Assembly (NCBI GenBank): GCA_011523545.1
Contig: WTGN01000011.1
Span: 1 to 46,604, forward strand
Direction: 5' to 3'
Length of the DNA stretch: 46,604 bases
DNA from: Chloroflexota bacterium
GTDB lineage: Bacteria; Chloroflexota; Anaerolineae; Aggregatilineales; Phototrophicaceae
A program made the position numbers and the translations under genes. Below, one piece after another: positions 42,754-46,604 of this stretch (position 1 is the first letter of the stretch; every line of letters begins with the position of its first letter). The notes under the pieces were generated by a model. It was not told the DNA's origin and did no database searches. It saw nothing but the letters and a program-made list of their open reading frames with translations.

Positions 42754-45700
42754 CTAAGGCCTGCCAAAAACGAGCGGCATATCACAGAGTCCGCCCGGCA
42801 GCATTTCACCTGCGCTATTGCTGACGGTCAACCTGAGCCGGTGCGAACCCGCGCCGAAAATCTCGGTATTGATGAGACCAATCACATCGCGTTGGACGAC
42901 CTTGTCAGACTCCAGGTATGGATAATAAACATTGGACCAGTCAGGCTTGATGGCCAACTGATACTTGCCCTTTTCCGGAAGTTGAACGTTACCGATTATC
43001 GCAAATATATCTTGCACTTGATCCATCGGCTGCGGCGAATGAATCTCCGCCATAGCATGTTCACAGCCAAAGGCTGCGCTAACCAGTTCCGGCGGCAAGA
43101 ATACCGGCGCCGGAGTTTCTACAGGCCTTGCCGGCATTCGCGGCACGCGCAGCGCCTCCCCAGCGAAGATGCCACGAATCGGCTCAAAGCAGTTGCCTTC
43201 CCGCAATTCTATCAGGCTGATATCGCTGGCAAGCGCCAGCGCAAGCAGCGTGTCGCCCACCTGTACTTCATAGGATAACCAGTCTTCTTCGACCTCGCAG
43301 TCCATGCGAATGGCAACTTCGCTGGTTCCATACGCAGTCGGCGTCGGAATCAGATAGGCGAAATAGAATGGAAGCGGCGTCTCCGTCGGCGTCACAGCGC
43401 TCGTCTGGCTCGGGGTCGGCGACCGCATTTCCACTACAACAGGTGAATCGGCGGCCGTCGCAGTCGCAGTCAAGAGACTGGCGATAGCAGTAGGCATGGC
43501 CGCCGGCGGCGTCCGATTCTCGGCGCTGAGCGCACTTGCCGTTGCCACGTCCACTGGCGCGCTGACAGGCTCATGAATCGCGGTCGATGTAAGACTGACC
43601 GGCGCAATCGGCGTCGCTTCTGGAATCGCAGTCGCTGTTGCACTAACTTCCGTCGGCGTCAGCGTCACTGCAACATCGGTTGGACTGGCCGTACCAATCA
43701 CCGTCTCGCGAATGGCGGTCAAGGTCACGTTGGCCGGCGCAATCGGCGTCGCTTCTTGAATCGAGGTCGCGGGCGCACTAACTTCCGTCGGCTCCGGCGT
43801 CGCGGCAACTTCCGTCGGACTCGCCACAGCAATCACCGTCGCCCGGATAGCGGTCAAGGTAATGTTGGCCGGCGCAATCCGTGTCACGTCTCGAATCGAA
43901 GTCCCGGTCGCGGCAACTTCCGCCGGCGCCAGCGTCGCGGCAACATCGGTTGGACTCGCCGCAGCAATCACCGTCGCGCGGATCGCGGTCAAGGTCACGT
44001 TGGCAGGCGCAATCCGCGTCGCTTCTGAAATCGAGGTCGCGGTCTCAGCAACTTCTGTCGGCTCCGGCGTCGCAGCAACATCGGTTGGACTTGCCGCAGC
44101 GACAACAGTCGCGCGGACGGCGGTCAAGGTCAGATTGGCGGGCGCAATCCGCGTCGCTTCAGGAATCGAAGTCGCAGATGCGGCAATTTCCGCCGGCGCC
44201 AGCGTCGCAGCAACATCAGTCGGACTTGCCGCAGCAATCACCGTCGCGCGGATCGCGGTCAATTTCAGATTGGCCGGGGCAAATCGCGTCGCTTCTGAAA
44301 TCGAAGTCGCGGTCGCGGCAACTTCCGTCGGCGCCAGCGTCACGGCAACTTCCGTCGGACTTGCCGAAGCGACAACAGTCACGCGCACGGCGGTCAAGGT
44401 CATCTTGGCCGGCGCAATCGGCGTCGCTTCTGGAATCGAAGTCGCAGATGCGGCAATTTCCGTCGGCGTCAGCGTCGCGGCAGCATCCGTCGGACTTGCC
44501 GCCGCAATCTCCGTCTCGCGCATCGCAGTCGATGTCAAATTGGCGAGCGAAACCCGTGTCGCTTCTCGAGTCGAAGTCGCTGGCGCAACAACTTCCGTCG
44601 GCGCCAGCGTCGCAGCAACATCAGTCGGACTTGCCGCAGCCATCACCGCCGCGCGGACGGCGGTCAATGTCATGTTGGCCGGCGCAATCGGCGTCGCTTC
44701 TCGAATCGAAGTCGCAGTCGCTATGCCTTCCGTCGGCGCCAGCGTCGCGGCAACATCCGTCGGACTCGCCGCAGCAATCACCGTCGCGCGGATAGCGGTC
44801 AAAGTCATGTTTGCCGGCGCAATCGGCGTCGCTTCTCGAATCGAGGTCGCGGTCGCCGCAACTTCCGTCGGCTCCGGTGTTGCGGCCACATCGGTTGGAC
44901 TTGCCGCAGCGATAACAGTTGCGCGGATAGCTGTCAAGGTCAGATTGGCCGGCTCAATCCGTGTCACGTCTCGAATCGAAGTCGCTGTTGCACTAACTTC
45001 CGTCGGCTCCGGCGTCGCGAGATCGTCGGTCGGACTGGCGGAAGCGATAATAGTCGCGCGGATCGCGGTCAACGTTATGTTGGCCGGCGCAATCGGCGCC
45101 GCTTCGCGAATCGAAGTCGCGGTCGTTGCAAGTTCAGTTGGCTCCGGCGTCGCGGCAACATCGGTTGGACTTGACGCCACCCTTACTGTTTCGCGGATGG
45201 CGGTCAAAGTCACGTTGGCCAGCGCAATCGGCGTCGCTTCTTGAATCGAAGTCGCGGTCGCACTAACTTCCGTCAGCTCCGGCGTCGCGGCAACATCGGC
45301 TGGACTCGCCGCCGCACTTGTCGCTTCGCGGATGGCGGTCAATTTCAGATTGGCCGGGGCAATTGGCGTCGCTTCAGGAATCGAAGTCGCAGATGCGGCA
45401 ATTTCCGTCGGCGCCAGCGTCGCAGCAACATCAGTCGGACTGGCCGCAGCAATCACCGTCGCGCGGATCGCGGTCAACGTTATGTTGGCCGGCGCAATCG
45501 GCGTCGCTTCTCGAATCGAAGTCGCTGTCGCACTAACTTCCGTCGGCTCCGGCGTCGCGGCAACATCGGTTGGACTTGCCGCAGCGACAACAGTCGCGCG
45601 GACGGCGGTCAAGGTCACGTTGGCCGGCGCAATCGGCGTCGCTTCTTGAATCGAAGTCGCGGGCGCACTAACTTCAGTCAGCTCCGGCGTCGCGGCAACA

Positions 45701-46604
45701 TCGGTTGGACTTGACGCCACCCTTACTGTTTCGCGGACGGCGGTCAAGGTCAGATAGGCCGGCGCAATCGGCGTCGCTTCTGCGAGCACAGTCGCGGTCG
45801 TTGCAACATCGGTCGGCTCTCGTGTTTTTGCAACTTCTGTCGGACTTGCCGCCGCAATTGTCGTTTCGCGGATGGCGGTCAATGTCATGTTGGCCAGCGC
45901 AATCCGTGTCACGTCTCGAATCGAAGTCGCGGTCTCAGCAACTTCTGTCGGCTCCGGCGTCGCGGCAGCATCCGTCGGACTTGCCGCAGCAATCACCGTC
46001 TCGCGAATCGCGGTCAAGGTCACGTTGGCCGGCGCAATCCGCGTCGCTTCTCGAATCGAAGTCGCTGTCGCACTAACTTCCGTCGGCTCCGGCGTCGCGG
46101 CAACATCGGTTGGACTTGACGCCACCCTTACTGTTTCGCGGACGGCGGTCAAGGTCAGATAGGCCGGCGCAATCCGCGTCGCGTCTTGAATCGAAGTCGC
46201 GGGCGCACTAACTTCCGTCAGCTCCGGCGTCGCGGCAACATCGGTTGGACTTGCCGCCGCACTTGTCGTTTCGCGCACGGCGGTCAATGTCAGATACGCC
46301 GGCGCAATCGGCGTCGCTTCTGCGAGCACAGTCGCGGTCGTTGCAACATCGGTCGGCTCTCGTGTTTTTGCAACTTCTGTCGGACTCGCCGCCGCAATTG
46401 TCGTTTCGCGGATGGCGGTCAATTTCAGTTTGGCCGGCGCAATCCGCGTCGCTTCTTGAATCGAAGTCGCTGTTGCACTAACTTCCGTCGGCTCCGGCGT
46501 CGCGAGATCGTCGGTCGGACTGGCGGAAGCGATAATAGTCGCGCGGATCGCGGTCAAGGTCATGTTGGCCGGCGCAATCGGCGTCGCTTCTGAAATCGAG
46601 GTCG
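42754..46604 (-). CDS. Giant secreted/wall protein: Ala/Thr/Pro repeat stalk with C-terminal LysM and beta-sandwich domain (5' end outside window)
   Basis: At least 1282 codons; the frame stays open to the window end, so N-terminus and signal peptide are not seen. About the first 1000 visible residues are 22 full copies of a 45-aa unit (SPTDVAATPEPTEV ... TSIREATPIAPANITLTAIR) plus part of another. Then a Thr/Pro-rich linker, a LysM domain (LSYEVQVGDTLLALALASD, GEALRVPRMP; about 220 to 150 residues from the end), and a final beta-sandwich-like domain (AEIHSPQPMDQVQDIFAIIG ... SHRLRLTVSNSAGEMLPGG). Two Cys pairs occur only in the C-terminal part. The layout suggests a long flexible stalk fixed to peptidoglycan by LysM; what sits at the far end is unknown. 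An LCP transferase gene follows. Confidence 0.82.
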   Translation of the reverse strand, partial: TSISEATPIAPANMTLTAIRATIIASASPTDDLATPEPTEVSATATSIQEATRIAPAKLKLTAIRETTIAAASPTEVAKTREPTDVATTATVLAEATPIAPAYLTLTAVRETTSAAASPTDVAATPELTEVSAPATSIQDATRIAPAYLTLTAVRETVRVASSPTDVAATPEPTEVSATATSIREATRIAPANVTLTAIRETVIAAASPTDAAATPEPTEVAETATSIRDVTRIALANMTLTAIRETTIAAASPTEVAKTREPTDVATTATVLAEATPIAPAYLTLTAVRETVRVASSPTDVAATPELTEVSAPATSIQEATPIAPANVTLTAVRATVVAAASPTDVAATPEPTEVSATATSIREATPIAPANITLTAIRATVIAAASPTDVAATLAPTEIAASATSIPEATPIAPANLKLTAIREATSAAASPADVAATPELTEVSATATSIQEATPIALANVTLTAIRETVRVASSPTDVAATPEPTELATTATSIREAAPIAPANITLTAIRATIIASASPTDDLATPEPTEVSATATSIRDVTRIEPANLTLTAIRATVIAAASPTDVAATPEPTEVAATATSIREATPIAPANMTLTAIRATVIAAASPTDVAATLAPTEGIATATSIREATPIAPANMTLTAVRAAVMAAASPTDVAATLAPTEVVAPATSTREATRVSLANLTSTAMRETEIAAASPTDAAATLTPTEIAASATSIPEATPIAPAKMTLTAVRVTVVASASPTEVAVTLAPTEVAATATSISEATRFAPANLKLTAIRATVIAAASPTDVAATLAPAEIAASATSIPEATRIAPANLTLTAVRATVVAAASPTDVAATPEPTEVAETATSISEATRIAPANVTLTAIRATVIAAASPTDVAATLAPAEVAATGTSIRDVTRIAPANITLTAIRATVIAVASPTEVAATPEPTEVSAPATSIQEATPIAPANVTLTAIRETVIGTASPTDVAVTLTPTEVSATATAIPEATPIAPVSLTSTAIHEPVSAPVDVATASALSAENRTPPAAMPTAIASLLTATATAADSPVVVEMRSPTPSQTSAVTPTETPLPFYFAYLIPTPTAYGTSEVAIRMDCEVEEDWLSYEVQVGDTLLALALASDISLIELREGNCFEPIRGIFAGEALRVPRMPARPVETPAPVFLPPELVSAAFGCEHAMAEIHSPQPMDQVQDIFAIIGNVQLPEKGKYQLAIKPDWSNVYYPYLESDKVVQRDVIGLINTEIFGAGSHRLRLTVSNSAGEMLPGGLCDMPLVFGRP
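43552..46604 (-). repeat. Tandem array of 135-bp units (22+ copies) inside the stalk gene
   Basis: The motif GTCGCTTC recurs every 135 bp, for example ending at 43620, 43755, 44160, 44295, 44430, 44700, 44835, 45240, 45375, 45510, 45645, 45780, 46050 and 46320. Because 135 is divisible by 3, each unit is exactly 45 codons in the minus-strand gene. Units differ by a few point changes. The array continues beyond the window. Confidence 0.95.

Noticed and set aside
43862..45244. Long plus-strand open frames across the repeat array (up to 460 codons)
   Set aside because: They are the complement of the 135-bp units: a period divisible by three keeps several frames open on both strands. Only the minus-strand frame continues into LysM and a folded C-terminal domain.
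43552..46604. CRISPR-like array because of regular spacing
   Set aside because: The whole 135-bp unit is repeated, with no unique spacers, it is coding throughout, and no cas genes are near.

Overview
The window looks like chromosomal DNA of an uncultured Chloroflexota bacterium (Anaerolineae/Chloroflexia relatives). It is GC-rich and gene-dense, with short intergenic gaps and no insertion sequences, phage genes or CRISPR array. The lineage is inferred mainly from a mevalonate pathway that combines a class II HMG-CoA reductase, an archaeal-type HMG-CoA synthase/thiolase pair with a DUF35 partner, an isopentenyl phosphate kinase and a GHMP-fold decarboxylase; this resembles the alternative mevalonate pathway described for Roseiflexus. 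SH3/LysM envelope proteins, a SCP2 protein and an archaeal-like gene arrangement fit the same placement. The genus cannot be named from sequence alone.

Layout. Positions 1-2850 hold the 3' part of an error-prone DNA polymerase III alpha subunit (DnaE2/ImuC type). Positions 2936-7563 (minus) form a sugar ABC importer operon ending in a cytoplasmic-type sulfatase; a large hairpin separates the binding protein from the permeases. A PhyH-type dioxygenase is divergent from it. Positions 9051-18986 carry housekeeping and envelope genes: YigZ, a TPR protein, SH3 proteins, an A-type Fe-S carrier, a LysM/M23 lipoprotein, SCP2, a HEAT protein and an RseP-like site-2 protease. Positions 19071-22819 hold the lower mevalonate pathway (decarboxylase, divergent from UbiA-type prenyltransferase, mevalonate kinase, isopentenyl phosphate kinase).

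Positions 22794-33536 contain a peptide-type binding lipoprotein, an operon of a degenerate PrsW-like membrane protein, a PsbP-like protein, a trypsin-like multidomain protease and TlyA, then LepA, a CinA-like protein and an orphan sugar-ABC ATPase. Positions 33605-37699 (minus) hold the upper mevalonate operon: HMGR, HMGS, thiolase, and a DUF35 function that appears split over two overlapping small genes without visible zinc cysteines. Positions 37855-40859 carry a small membrane protein, a serine-palmitoyltransferase-like enzyme, a selenocysteine-containing SelD read through an in-frame UGA, and tRNA-Pro(GGG). The last 5.5 kb encode an LCP-family glycopolymer transferase preceded by a very large secreted LysM protein whose N-terminal part is an array of at least 22 units of 135 bp, running off the window edge.

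Together, the two mevalonate clusters could make IPP from acetyl-CoA by the isopentenyl-phosphate route and feed a polyprenyl-phosphate-using UbiA enzyme. Envelope and peptidoglycan-binding proteins are a second theme, and carbohydrate or sulfated-substrate uptake a third.
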